From positions 34,892,610 to 34,956,609 of the forward strand of contig NC_030382.2 of the NCBI RefSeq assembly GCF_001625215.2: DNA of 64,000 nucleotides, in the 5' to 3' direction. Source of the DNA: Daucus carota subsp. sativus (lineage: Eukaryota; Streptophyta; Magnoliopsida; Apiales; Apiaceae). Positions within the stretch are counted from its first letter, which is position 1, and each line of letters opens with the position of its first letter. Made by a program: the position numbers and the translations under genes. Under the pieces are notes generated by a model. The model saw only the letters and a program-made list of their open reading frames with translations, was not told the DNA's origin and did no database searches. Below, one piece after another: positions 45,195 to 58,773 of this stretch.

Positions 45195-48100
45195 CTAATA
45201 TCCGTAATTGTTTCCATAGACAGAGCCATAGTCTCCAGGTGGTGCATGACCAGTACCTTCTGGTTGTTGGGATAGATAGGCTGGTCCATTATTGGGATAA
45301 GGGTTGTACCCTTGACCAGGTGCCGCAGGAGTATTTTGTGCACCATTTGCAGCATCAGCAATAAAGTTCTGCATCACGCATAACAATCAAACAAAACTGA
45401 ATGAAATAATTCCACAATAATATTGACTTACATGAGAAGACGGAATAATTTGATATGGCTAAATAATATTTCTTTTGAATAAATACGGCTAACTGAGATA
45501 AATACACATACGAATACACACATAATTGCTTCTTATAGTATTACTATATATATGTATTCCATTTGGTATGATGATGGATACTCAATACAAAGCTTCTGAA
45601 TAGTTTTGCACAATCTGCAGTTATAAGCATTGACATTCAACCTGCATATACTTGTGCTTAATTATAAACTTTAGCCCCAAAATGTCCTGCAAATTTCATT
45701 AAATTTATAACGCCGCGAAAATTTGCTGCAGTGGAGCAATACATCGAGAAGGTCAGCATTTTCAAATGTAACACCATAATTTTGTTAAACCATAACTAAA
45801 TGTTAAATAATGATTAGCCAAGTACCAAAGGCACCTATACCCAGCCTCCCAAAGGCCATGACCTATGTTACTCTGACTCTTCTGTTTAGGTAGTCATACC
45901 CGTGTCCAGACACCTAGACACGACACTTATTGTGTCGGATCCTTTGACTGAAATGTGGACACCTTGACCAACTAAAAGACCACATTTAAGTTGAATATAC
46001 AATGTAAGCCAGGAAAAAAAAAAAAAAAAAAGCAGCAGCAAAAGTAAAAAACAAAGATCATCCCTAATTTGCAAAAATTTTCACAAATTTGTGTTTGATT
46101 TTAACTTGATAATTACTTTTTGTCAAGGTATCTACTTATCATGCTTGTTTATTAATGTATTATGTTGTGTCCCCATACCCGTGTCCAAAAAATAGGCAAG
46201 TGTCCCCAATTTTAAGATTTTTCAAGTCCGGCTCTTTGTACCCGAGTCGGAGTAACATAGGCCATGACAACATCATGGTAAAAATCCTTACACCACTACC
46301 TATACACTTAAAGCTAATAATACAGTATTAATTATAAGATGCAGCTTTTCAGGCCAGAGTCAAAGCCAACAAAATACAGAGCAAGAACCTAGAGAAATTA
46401 ATATCTGCTCTCTTATCACCACAAAATGCGACGAAGCGATGGTAGAGTACCTGTATCAACTGCTGTGCAGTTTGAACTTGTGAAGCTGATCCATTTATCT
46501 CAACAGTCATCTCATCAGGAACGCCTCTTGTTTCCTGAATTGCAATAGTTGCACCACTTGCACGTCTAATATAACTGATAGTTGTTCCGGATGCTCCAAT
46601 AACAGCATCAGCATATGTAAGTGGAATTTGCATGTTTTGGGAGACCTGAAAAGAAACCAAGTATGAATATCCATTACATATGGTGTGGTAGAATAATACA
46701 CAGGCCAATCATTGAGCAGTTCACTGATGATATTTTATTCTGTTGCCACTTGTAAAAAATGAAAATTAGCATTATAGTCTCCCACTAATTATTCAATAAA
46801 ATTCTTATGCAGAAGAGAGTTAAGCATATTTAATGTCCATGCACTGCTCAAGCTTTTACATGCAACGTGATTATGCTAGTATGCTCTGAATATACAAATG
46901 ACTGGGTGTGCTGGAAATGGAAATGCACTCAAAAAACTCAAATACATATTGAAAATGTTTATAAGCTGTAAGATTAGCATCAATAAATTAATTGAATTTC
47001 ATAGCAGATGTAACTTCAACAAATCACACCTTTGTGACCATTGATTGATGTGGTTGCATGTTTGGCTGAGTACCCATAGGCATATCCCCACCGCCACCAT
47101 ATACTGGTCGACCTGCCCGTGGTTGCTTTTCAATAGGAGGCATGTCTGCTGGGGGGTAATAGTTGTCAAATTGACGTGGAGGTGGTGCGTACTGAGGATT
47201 TGGAGGAAATCCATGTCCAGCACCGGAGTTCATCCCAAAGCCTTGAGGCCCCCCATATTGTGGAGGGGGCATGTCCAGATTTCCACGAGTATTTGGAGAC
47301 TGCATCTGTCCACCATATGCCAAAAATAATAAGAGCGTTATTCAAGTCTAAAAAGATATTACCAAATAAAAATTTCTTCTAGACGACACCTACTGAGCAA
47401 TTTAGTAAAACATTTCAATTATAATTTTCCTATACTCTAGGAAGGATGCAGGTATGCAATTCAATCTCAAATTTGATGGAAAAATTTAGAAAAATTTTGT
47501 GATAGCTTGTCTCAAAAGTTCAGTGTCTCTAAGATACATACTTGCTCATATATGATAATATGGATACATTTGTTTATGTTTGTGAAAGTGGGTGAATCTG
47601 CTATGTACATCTATATATATATATATAATATATATATATATACATACATATATATATATACATATATATATACATATATATACACACACACGATCAAATA
47701 ATCTATATTATTGGTATCGATAAATGTGTGTCTGTATATGCTACAAATAAAGATTTCTACTCCCTCCATCCCAATTTATCTGTCTTGTTTGACTTTTTGT
47801 GGTCAAATTGACCAAACTTTGACTGATAATTATTAATTATTCTTACATGATCTTAAAAATCGAAAAAAATCATTTTAAAGTAGAATAGATGTAGATTCTA
47901 GTAATATATTTTTCATAATTTTTTCTAATTATTTTATATATGTAAATTTCAGTCAAAGTTTGGTCAATTTGACCATAAAAAGTCAAACAAGACAAATAAA
48001 TTGGGACGGAGGAAGTATTAATTAAAAGGAGAAATCATACTTCCATCTCGAATATTCCAATTACACTGCGATCAACTAAAAATTTCCTGAGGTGGTTTGC

Positions 48101-51100
48101 AATCAGTTCAATAGCCTTGTGTACTCCTGCAGCTTCTCCCTGAACCTCAACGACACCATCATCGGGAAGAGCAAAAACTGGCAAATTTTCTGTACACAAT
48201 TGTTCAGCATCAACTAATTTGATTAGAGATATATTTCACTGACTTAAGAAAGATAAAACAACCAAATATTAGTAATAGGTCTCTATCAATTTCACAGCAA
48301 TCAGTCATGAATTAAAATATAATAATAAAACTTTGAGGGGAAATTAACCAGTACCTCTTCCGAGAACTCGTATAATACAGCCCGATGCATCTTGTATAGA
48401 CTTTATGGTGGCACCCTGCTTTCCAATCAGGCTTCCACCCTGTGTGGCTGCAACGAGCATTCTTGTACAAACTGTTCCAGCTGCACCAGGTTGAGAATGA
48501 GCTGTATCAGCATCAACATCAACGATACGCTTATGCACTTTCAGCAAACCATCTACGGCAGGAGGAATGGGGACATCTGGCAGCTCCTTGGCAGATATCA
48601 TAACCTAATTAAATAGCAGAAGTCCATAAAGTTTTCTTAAGAATTGATATTTGCAAATTTAGCTATTCAGATGCATATTAAAGCAAAATTATGATCAAAG
48701 GATGTAGAAGAATCAAGTAAAGATTAACTGAAGTTAATATTAAAAACTGCCAACTACAAAATCACTGTACAACCCAAAACTAAAAGTATTGAATGGTCAA
48801 GAAGTTAGAATGAATGGACTCAACTCAACTCAAACATCTGCCCACTATATTTCCATCTTCTATAACGAACCAATCTTTCCACACAAGTACCCAGTAAAGT
48901 TGCTTTTTAACTATTAAAATTTATTTAGATAGATACCTGTGCCAAAAAAATTAACCATGTCTTAGTTACCATTAAGTCTGATATTATCTAATCAAATATG
49001 CAAAAACAGAACCTGCTTATGAGGCTGGCAATTTGCTTAGTTCACAGTTATTCCTTTATTCGACCCTCAGATTCTAGAATTAAGATTTGCCAAAATGCAA
49101 AAACATATAGAGTTGTTGACACTATAAAGTGATGAAGCAGTAAGAGATGCCTAATATATGTTTGTCGTAAAATATAAAGTTCAGAATTGCACTCCAATCC
49201 TTAAAATAAAAATTAACCCTTTGTACTGTAGCAACTTGAGATTACAGACTAGTAATTGGAAGGGATTGAAGAATGACGTGTTAGAGGTGAATATATAATA
49301 TCTCATCCAAATGTATTAAGGAGGCTTGCTTTGTCCAGTTCCCTATTTTCCGGTTTGATAATTCGACTATAGTGGATGGGATTGTTCCCCCCTGCTTCCA
49401 AAAACCGAAATAGCCCTAAAGTACACATTAATGCCTAAAAGTTAGTGAGACGCTGTAAGACTGTAACCATCAGAATATCCGGTTTTTAATGTCGATTCTT
49501 TCAATTTTCCTTTCTCCTTCATGTCGCCATGAGTACATATGAACTATTTATCCCATGGCATGTTCCTAAGCATCGCACAACACTGGCAGATCAGCTCTTT
49601 TGAATTAAATGAACTTGTACGCTTAAAAACCAGGATACTTAAGTTGGAAAAACAAATCAAGATTCCAACTACGTGAACCTCGGTATATATTGATATTATT
49701 TTTACAATATCTAACTATAAATTTCTGTTCAACCAATGCCCTGAAACCTCTTGGTTGTCACGTTGGCCATAAATTAGATTGGATCAAAAAAAAAAAATCC
49801 TTTTCCATGTGCAAAATTATAATTAAATCTTAATTTAGAACTGTGGATTCTGATTCTTAGTGTATGACTGTTAGTCTATCAAAGAGAAGTTATCATATAG
49901 AGTATTTGAGCTACATCCTCTTGTTATTGTAATTTTGACTTGTATTTTTCAGCCTATACCAATGATGTGCATCAAGATACAGACAACTAAGTTCTGAAGT
50001 TACCAAATATAGTGCAAGCCTCCATTGTAGCTGGCAAAAATATCAGCACAAGATACTACTTACACGTATGGCACAAGAACTTTTCAGCGTTCCTAACGCT
50101 TGATTGCTCATCACTGCAATCTGCATCTCTGATTCTTCTAAAGTGATGCCACTTTGGTAATAGGAGTTTGCTTTAAATTTGCAAGAACCTGCACATATCC
50201 ATCTTGGTTACTTATGATGAGTAGAGTTATTTTTGTTTAATCTGGTGGTCAGTTGTAACTTCTTCAAAAATAAATAGTCTTCTGTTTCAGTTGTTTAGCT
50301 TATTAAGCACCGTGTATCTTAGTTGATTAAATGTTTTATTAGTTGTTAGCCGTGTAAACTTTATCATTGCTCAAGAGATTTTCTCACTGATGCCAAGAGC
50401 CTGTTTGGTAATATTAAACCTTGGTCGGATCAAGTTACTGTACAACTCCAGATTATGCCTGTTTGTGTGTCACTTCTTTGGCCATCTTCTGGCTTACAAG
50501 TCGGAAGTAACTTATATGTACTGTTTGTGTAAAGAAGTTGTAAGCCAACTTCTGACTTATAAGCCAGAATCTGAGAAGTTGAAAATCCTAACTTCTTTTA
50601 GTGACTTTTTTTCTTTTGAAATTTTACTTTACAAAAATGTATAAGATCACTTTAAAAGATAATTTACAATAATTTATTATTTTATTAAAAAATTATACCT
50701 GATAAGTTGTAAATATCAAAAAACAATATATCCAAACAGATAAATAAAAAGTTGTTTTTCACTTTAAGTAATTTCTCACTTATAGGCAATAAGTACTTAT
50801 TTTAAACCAAGCCGAACAACCCCATATATTTATTGTTTCCCTTGTCAATAAGGAACTAATAAATCCATAAAGACTTCTAAGTTAATTATAAATAGTTGCT
50901 GTTAGTACTTACTTTTTGGGCTAGATTAGTTTTAGTTTGACTTGGGAAAAATATTGATATTAATCTCAATTGTACATTTGAGTATTTTTATGTCATTTCT
51001 TTCCTTTACTAATAACAAACTATACATCATAAAGCACCAGGCTTATAAGGCAAGGTAAACATACACGAAGTTATTTCCTTTATAATAAGTACTATTCTAA

Positions 51101-53423
51101 CAGGCGCAACTCTCATAACTTCCTAAACAGCCTTAAGAAATTTTGTGCAAGTATAAAAATAACTCCTCTTATGTCCAAAGGTACTTATAACCTCTTCACA
51201 ATTCATGTTTACTCAATAGAATACATGGATATAATGTTCCACTGGTTTGATTTTCTAACATTAGATAAAAAACTACCATCCAAAATAGAAAAAAATTAAT
51301 TGGACCACCAAGTTACTGTACCAACTATATAAGCCTATAGGGTAAATCAGAAGCTATAAAATTATTTTCGTAGACCATAGTGTATAAGTTAGGTTTGAGT
51401 ACGCAATTTAAGAAGTACAATTAACAGTTAAATAGTGTATTGTTGACTTGTTATATATACGATTAGATGCGTATCCAAAAACAAAACTCCATTCTGATAT
51501 GCATCTATGAACCAAAACCAAAAAAAAAGTATATTTCTCAATTGTGTTTTTTTTTTCTTCTCTACTATAGATGTGGAATGCTGACATGCCTGATGAACCC
51601 CAGCCTACTACCAAGTGTAACAGTCAATACTGTATTACATACAGTGTCAATTGCCAATATCTATTTCACACATGATTAAAGAAAACTGCTTAAGGTTTCA
51701 GGTTGAGGACTGTGTATGTCAAATGCCTTCAACAATTTCCAAAACCAGGAATGGAGCAATAACTTTTTTACATTTGGGAGAGTAGACTCAGTTTTTCAAA
51801 ATGTTATTACATGCAAAAGGCGCACTGAGGCGCAAGACCCACCTGGAGCCTTATGAAGCATATCAAAGACCAAAAAAATACTTTTATCAACTCTATCACA
51901 TTATGAGGTCTCTCTGCGTGTGCGTGTGTATGTACTAGTCATTGGTGATATTGACGTGTATGAGTTGATGATGAAGTCGAGATGAGAAGTAACAGAATAA
52001 AAGAAAAGAAAATAAGATGAAGAAGATTAAGCAAGCCACGGCAAGGAGTTTGCAGATTGCGATGGTCTGAAGCATAGGTAGATGACAGATCTGATATCAT
52101 GTCTCATGCCTTGAGATTAGGGTTTCCTTCCTTTCTACACAATTGGGCCTTGTTACGGGCTCTATTACACATTGGGCTGCTTTTAAGGCTAAAATATACT
52201 GATTTTAGGGCTTAAATATACTGCACCTCTCTCCGCTTGAGACTCGTTGTCGCCTTCCCTGGGATGCACCTCTCGCCTCAGCACAAGAGTCATGAGTCTA
52301 ATCTAAGGGAAGCGCCTCAGGGCATTTGAGGCAAGTTAGTTGCGGATTGCCTTGCCTCGCCGTGATATTAAGAAAAATGGTTTCTCGATAATCATTCATC
52401 ACTTAAAAAAATTACAAAAGTAATATACATATTTTATAAAAGGTGCCCAAACAAAATTTGTAAGTATGAATTTCTATTTACATACTTAAATATTGTTTCT
52501 CTTTTAATCATCTTCTTTTTCTATACTTATTTATCCTTCAATCTAGATCATCTGAAGTCTCAAATATAGACATCATCCCCTCATGCCTATTACAAGCAGG
52601 TGCTAGCTAAGTAACCAACACAGCTAATACTCTATATAAGAGAGTCCATGTCACTATAGATAGCAGATATGCACGTGGATGATAGACCCAACAGATAGCA
52701 AGAAAAGACACGTAACAGAACCAAAAAAGTCCATGTAAAACATTAAGTTGCTTGCTAAACAACATTAATTATGAGCTGGTAACTCAAAATACAACTTTTA
52801 ACTTGACTTAACAGTTAACAACAGAACAATAAATCATGTCGGCAAAGAATAGTAAGTTATTTACAATAACTTCATCACATATACCTGCAAAAAGATGATT
52901 ATGTTCATAAGATACTTACAGTTCTTTCATTTGTGCCGGGGGGACCATCCAGAATTTTAATGCGGGCTTTTGTTTCTTCGCAAGTTTTTTTAATGTACTC
53001 TCCCTTACGTCCAATGATACTGCCAACCTTTTGTACAGGAACTAACAACCTAAAAACATTTTCTCCTGGCCATCCAGGCCATTTTTTATCACTATCATTC
53101 ACGGGATTGTCGCTTTTTTTATCATTTTCAGCCTCATGAACTTCTGGTAGATTGGAATCATTAGGTATATCAGCTGTCTCAGTAATGCCGCCAGTCTCAG
53201 GCATGTCTCCCATTTCAGGAGCACCGCCCATTTCAGGTACACTACCCATTTCTGGAACAGCACTCATTTCAGGAACATCGCCCTTTTCAGGAACACCAGT
53301 CATATCAGGCATGACGCCCAATTCAGGCATGCCACCCAATTCAGGCACACCACCTAATTCAGGCACACCTCCCATTTCCGGTATGCTACTCAACTGCTGT
53401 TCTTCATAAATTTCTTCGGCCAT
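45195..53423 (-). CDS. FLK: FLK-type triple KH-domain RNA-binding protein
   Basis: Six coding exons on the minus strand: 53423-52920, 48604-48355, 48189-48041, 47305-47030, 46645-46451 and 45368-45195. All junctions are GT/AG and the phases agree, giving 515 residues. Residues 14-85 are imperfect PEMGG/PELGG hexapeptide-type repeats. [16 protein letters not shown] then opens KH1 (GRKG loop 138-141); KH2 has GKQG (229-232), KH3 GASG (410-413). Between KH2 and KH3 lies a Pro/Gly/Tyr-rich linker, and the protein ends YGNNYGY. FLK in Arabidopsis is a nuclear RNA-binding protein promoting flowering by lowering FLC expression; PEPPER is the close paralogue. The WPGWPG motif, linker and C-terminus resemble FLK more. 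Intron 1 is 4.3 kb. Convergent with the MUSTANG-like gene. Confidence 0.92.
45863..46260. mobile_element. hAT-type MITE in FLK intron 5
   Basis: 17-bp inverted ends (CTATGTTACTCTGACTC; one mismatch) with a perfect 8-bp GCCATGAC duplication at 45855-45862 and 46261-46268. Interior carries repeated CCCGTGTCC phrases. Confidence 0.85.
47613..47692. repeat. TA/CATA microsatellite in FLK intron 3
   Basis: Alternating TA with interspersed CATA and a short CA run. Confidence 0.85.
47760..48015. mobile_element. Stowaway MITE in FLK intron 3
   Basis: 256 bp with the signature CTCCCTCCATCCC end and its complement, long inverted arms (TTTGGTCAATTTGACC type), and TA target duplications at 47758-47759 and 48016-48017. 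Tc1/mariner superfamily. Confidence 0.9.
48605..52919 (-). other. FLK intron 1 (4.3 kb)
   Basis: Donor GTAAGT at 52919 and acceptor TTTAATTAG at 48605. No nested gene seen. Contains a possible hAT-like element at about 50398-50822 (CCTGTTTGGTAAT against GTTGTTCGGCTTGG on the complement) and, at about 51815-52385, a region with repeated GAGGCGCAAG-type motifs at both ends that may be another non-autonomous DNA transposon; neither has a confirmed target duplication. Confidence 0.7.
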
Positions 53424-53426
53424 TTT

Positions 53427-54750
53427 CTGGGGAAGAAATAAACAGGATTAGAATCAAATATTATTTATCAATAGTTCTTGAGGTTACTATTAAACCTCAA
53501 ACCGAAAAGAGAAGGCACCCGTACCAGTAATTAAAATATTTGTTGGAACTTACGATAAAGTATCTTATAAAAAATACTTGAGCAGCATTAAGAAGATAAT
53601 AAAGACCGAATCGGTCTTCACAGCAAGTTTAACAAATAAAGCTCTGGAAAGCCTTATAATCAACAACCCAAACCCATCACCAGGAGTATATAAATGTTAC
53701 ATTAGTCAAAGACAAGGTCAATGCCCACTAACAAAGCCTCTCATAAAACCATTAAAAAAAAAAAGCCAAATTAATTCATCCATTGCAAAAACAAACAGAT
53801 AGCCTCATCACACTAAGGGGTCGTTTGGTTCATGGGTATGTGGAATCAGGTATGGGGTTTGTTCATTCCAAACCCATACCTGGTGTTTGGTTGGAGAAAA
53901 TAAAATCTCAAACCCATACCTTAAACCCCCAAGGTATGAGTTTTTGATACCTAGGTGGGGAGGTGGGTATGAGATGGGGGTATGGGAATGCATTCATTTT
54001 TGATTTTTTTGTCACTATTTATGTAATCAAATATTAATGTTTTATACAAAATTAAATCAATGATGCAAAAATATATAACAATAATAATTTTATTAATATT
54101 TTCAATTAATATAAATTAATAACTTATTTTTTACAAAAATTGTATATATTGATTCCAGCACTCAACCAAACACATGATATCAGATATGATATTTCAAACC
54201 CATACCAACTTAACCCGATTCCTCATTCCAACCCGATACCACTCTTCGAACCAAACGACCCCTAAACTACAATTACATCACCCCACCCAAACCAAAACAA
54301 ACGAAACCCATTTTGAATTCAAATCTTCTGCAATAAAATCAAAACCCTACTAAATTAATTTTAAAAAACCCGTGTAGTAAAACCCCAAGATTCACTAAAT
54401 TACCATATACCCAAAAACAAATAAACCCTAGAAAAAACACACAACACAAATTAAACCCAATACAAGCTATACATACACAAACAACACAAGCAGCTTCACA
54501 TACACGAGAAAATATAAGAGAATCACACATAATCCAAACTGCATAGTGTAAAGGGGGCTAGAAACCCTAGAACAGATTATAAACCTCAAAAAAACATCTC
54601 AATCGGTAAATATTTAACAAAAGATGTATATATACACACAGATTTAGAGCAGAAGTGTAAATACTTACAGGATTGAGAAGGAGAAGAGAGAGGGGAGTGA
54701 GCGGGAGAAGTGTGTAGAGAGATGGAGGCTGTGTGTGAGAGTGCGTGAAT
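53427..54750 (-). other. FLK 5' UTR exon and leader intron
   Basis: Minus strand: a pyrimidine-rich exon ending at 54669 before GTAAGT, intron 54668-53427 with acceptor TTCTTCCCCAG, then AAA and the ATG. A TATAAATA motif on the minus strand at 54787-54780 places the start near 54750. The intron contains the MITE at 53817. Confidence 0.65.
53817..54262. mobile_element. PIF/Harbinger-like MITE in FLK leader intron
   Basis: 446 bp, ends GGGGTCGTTTGGTTC and GAACCAAACGACCCC in perfect inversion, TAA target duplications (53814-53816, 54263-54265). Interior has GGTATGGGTTT-type motifs at both ends. Confidence 0.88.
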
Positions 54751-54789
54751 AAACACAACGCCGTGTGTAATTTATCTTGTATTTATATG

Positions 54790-55782
54790 TGAAATAGTAT
54801 CGATGGACAATTAGTGTTTGGATTATTACAATTCAGTTACTTTGGTGCGTCTTGAATTTCGAATGCATCCCCCTGTTTTGGTCTTTTCTTTTCTCCGGCT
54901 CGGGTTTTCGATTCATTTCACGTAATCTTTTTCTAATATTAAGATCGTGTGTTGGATTTAGGATTGAAATTTTTTATATTTTTCAATTTAAATATACTTC
55001 TTTTATTTTTTTGATTTTATTGAAATATATGTCCAAAACATATATATGTATGCGCACGCGTATATGTGATTTTCATATTTTTTATAAACAATAAATAAAA
55101 TATATTTTGTGTTTTTCACTTATCACTAAATTGAAAATTAATGAAACTCATAATTGATATTAAAAAAACCAAACTAACAACCTATCTAACATGAAATACA
55201 ACCAAATATTTAACAAAACATCCTCGTTTCAGCTACCTATGTTGGTTTGTAGTCCTTTATTGTCAAGCACACAATCTCATATAACAAATATGTTCTAATC
55301 ATTGCTTTATTATAAAATATACCCTTTTTTAACATATTAATTGCAATAATACTACTTACCTCAAAAACTTGCACATTTACGTTCATTTCTCTAAACTTAC
55401 CTATAGTTTGCAAATATACGGTACTTCACACCTTTTTCCTCTCTCTCATTGTTCCCTCTCTTCACTCTCTCTCTCTCTGTGCACCCTCTCCTCGCTCCCT
55501 CTCTTTACTCTTTTTCTTTGTCTCTCTCTCCCCGCTCTCTCTCAATCGGTAAAATGAATCGGGTTTCAGATTTTCGAGAATTCGATTCAAACTCGATTAA
55601 ATATTTGTACCGTGTGTATGATTGTATGAGCGATTGGATTGTTGGTGGTTGATGATTGTATGTATTTATGGGGTTGATCGTTGATGGCGGTTTCATTGTT
55701 TGACAGCGGTGCGTCGGTGTTGATGGTCGCCGGACTTAAGCAAAGTAGCAAGGGTCAAGATGAAGAACGCGAGAAAAGAGAT

Positions 55783-55860
<78 letters not shown>

Positions 55861-57082
55861 ATGGAGATATAAATAGGGTGTAAGTATTGGTTGTTGATGC
55901 TTGCTTTGAGTTGATTTTTTGAGTTGTTTTAGTTGATTTCCCATCTTTGAATTGTGATATTATTATTGGCCCCGCAGGGGTGCTCATCTGACTATTGCAA
56001 CTTATTATGCAACTATTTGTAATTTGTAATTTAAATAATTTTTGCTAAAAATTGCATTTGTGGTTGCATACATGGTTGCTAGCAGTTGCAGATATGGTTG
56101 CATATGCAACCTCCGCATTTTTTCAAATATATTTTGAAGTATAGTATTTTTGCAATTTGTTTTAAAAAAATGACAGTAATTTCGCAAAAAATCATTTAGA
56201 CTTGGGTATTTATGAAAAAAGCCCAATTTTTTTATTTTTAAACAAATCTCTTCACAAAATACTTAAGTGATAGCCATTTGTCTAACCATCCCGACTTAAT
56301 GTAACTAGTAACATGACTGTCTATATTTCCTTATATTTGAATTCTAGAACCCAATACCTAAAAAGTATCTTTTATATATAACAATTTCTCTCTAATTTGA
56401 GCATGTATCCGATCCTCCTTTGATTCATTATTAAATTATATCAAAAAAAAATCAGATTAAAAATGACCCAAGTCTCGCATACTTCACGTTCCCTGCTTCA
56501 TATCTCTCAGTAATTGTAACTATATTATATACAGAAAGCATACACTATGTTACATCATTTTGGATACTCTAGTCAGTACATTTCCTATAAATGAAATGGC
56601 CTTAAGTTTCATCGTTGAGGAAGTCTTATCTCCACGTGAAAATATTGAGTATCACCAATAAGGGTCATAACATACGTCATTACTTGAAAATAAATATCTT
56701 ATATCACTGTCACATACATTTATGATGACCCTTCATCTTATAGGTTCCTCATATTATGTTGTGTGGTACACTATCAATATTTTTTTCCAAGTATATGTTA
56801 TCGTGTATACATCCTAATCATGTTTGCTATATTTATCCATTAGCGTCTAAAAAGTTGTATCACGTGCATTATCGACGCTTCTCTCATGAAAATGAATTAA
56901 TTTTCAATCACTACAGTTTGTCTTTGTATTTTACTTCTAATCGCCTTTTCTCATTATCATGGTAGACTAAATAGTTTAATAACACAATAGTTGCTAAAAC
57001 AATGAATTATGACCTTATTATTATAAACAAGCACAAAAACATAGAGCCTCCATTTCTATGCATCTTGATAGTTTTAGGTAGT
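54790..57082. other. Intergenic upstream of FLK
   Basis: No gene supported. Holds pyrimidine-rich sequence (55440-55550), a GA microsatellite (55789-55857) and a copy of the dispersed repeat of 31395 in opposite orientation (55960-56225, with GGCCCCGCAGGGG). Frames across the microsatellite are simple-repeat artefacts. Confidence 0.5.
55789..55857 (+). repeat. GA microsatellite
   Basis: About 34 uninterrupted GA units. Confidence 0.95.
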
Positions 57083-58628
57083 TGATAAATGGTATTTATA
57101 CACACTTATAGGCCTTCATTTCCACTTAAATTGGTTGGTTGTACTTAAGTGTTTAGTGTCTTTTAATGTGTTTTTAGTGTTTTTCTGTGCAGGTCACGAG
57201 TTGAGGTGATGAAGTGATTTTCTATCATTTTAGGTTGTTTTTGGTGCATTATTTGCAAGAATAGAGAATTGTGGATTCATCACGACTTGGGATTTTATGG
57301 GTACATCTTCTACAAACCCTCACGAGAACACACTCGTCCACTAGAGCTATCTAGGGGTTTAAAGGGCTTGTTGCATGTGCTAAATGCAACCGTGATCACC
57401 TACGGAAGTGGTACTAAAGCGAGGAAGGACATGCACGCGAGAACGAGCTGAAAAACGAAGAATTGGGCTGCCAGTGGCAGACAGTAGCGCGCCCGCGCTA
57501 ACCTCTAGCGCGCCCGCGCTACCTACTGCTGCCACTAGCGCGCCTGCGCTAGTTTAGCGCGGCCGCGCCCTCCAGAAGTGTCCGGGCCGATTTTTACAGC
57601 TTTTCTGATGGATTTTCGCAGCGGACGAGGCCCGGTTGACTTAGTCAAAGCATTTTAATTTCTCAAGTGTAAAAACCCTAGCCTCGAAGTAGTTAGAATA
57701 TCGGAACAATTTCATAGTTAGTTTTCTTTTGTAATCAAGCACATTATCGGTTTTGTATTGGATCGTTATTCGCGAGGAAGTGACAGTTTCGAGCGAGATC
57801 GTGAACATCAATTCTGTAACGTTGTGATCTTTATTATTAATTCAAGTATTTTTATTCCGCTTAATTCTCGTAGTTTATTTATCATGTTTTCATTAGAACC
57901 CATGATGTCGATTAGTTCGATTATGAACTAACCGCCTTCATGGGATTCTAATGGACTTATCGATGTAGTCTAGCGAAGAATATTACTTGTTTGATTGTGT
58001 GACGTACGTTGATATCTTTGCATGAGCCGTGCTTATTCTTCTTAGAAGCGTAGCTAACTTCTGAGTTGTTTGTTAATTCTTTCTGAAGCGAGAGTGGATG
58101 ATTGAATTTAGAACTAAGCCATGTAAACATAGGATTATGTGAATGAAACATAATTTGTGGTAGACTTGAACTATTTTTATCACCCTGTGTAATCACGATA
58201 GACGACTTGCTATTAAACCTCTCTGCTTACACTACCGCTATAGAGATATAGGGTCTGAGCTTTGTTGGTGTCCATGAGATTTCTATCTTTATTGTGGATT
58301 TTGATTGGTATGATATGTGTGCAACGAGAGTTGGCATGTATTACTTTCGTGTTGTCTGATTAGGATCAACAGTCGCATGTTAATCAGTAATTTAAATTCT
58401 AGATGAATTCGATAATGAAGTTAGAATCCCATGTGTTTTCCTATTCTGAATTTGATTAGTAATTTTAGTTATTAGTATAAAAGAAACCATCCTTGTTAAT
58501 TGTCTTGGCAGTGAAAATTGATCATACATTGTTGCATAGGTGCGTATTCTTAATTCACCAGTCTCTGTGGGAACGAACAAATATATTACTTATGATCACG
58601 TGCGCTTGCGTGTAGATTTCTGCGAACA
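57083..58628 (+). repeat. 5' LTR of the Athila element (1546 bp)
   Basis: Begins TGATAAATGG, ends GCGAACA, and aligns full length with the minus-strand LTR at 2756-4300. Contains four TAGCGCGCCCGCGCTA-like palindromes between 57485 and 57570 (the fourth is incomplete). Confidence 0.88.
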
Positions 58629-58634
58629 AGTTTT

Positions 58635-58652
58635 TGGCGCCGCTGCCGGGGA
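58635..58652 (+). other. Athila primer binding site
   Basis: TGGCGCCGCTGCCGGGGA shortly after the LTR end, as in the element at 2734. Confidence 0.8.
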
Positions 58653-58773
58653 CTCGGTGTTAATTAATTAGTTTATGTACTTGTCATCAGTGTGCATTAA
58701 AATTCACTGACTAGGATTCTATTCTCTTCTCACTTTTCTTCTTTTCTTTATTTCAGGTACTTGGATCGCGTTT

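Noticed and set aside
55681..55987. Protein-coding frames across the GA microsatellite
   Set aside because: Pure Arg-Glu or Ser-Leu simple repeats on both strands; no flanking conservation.
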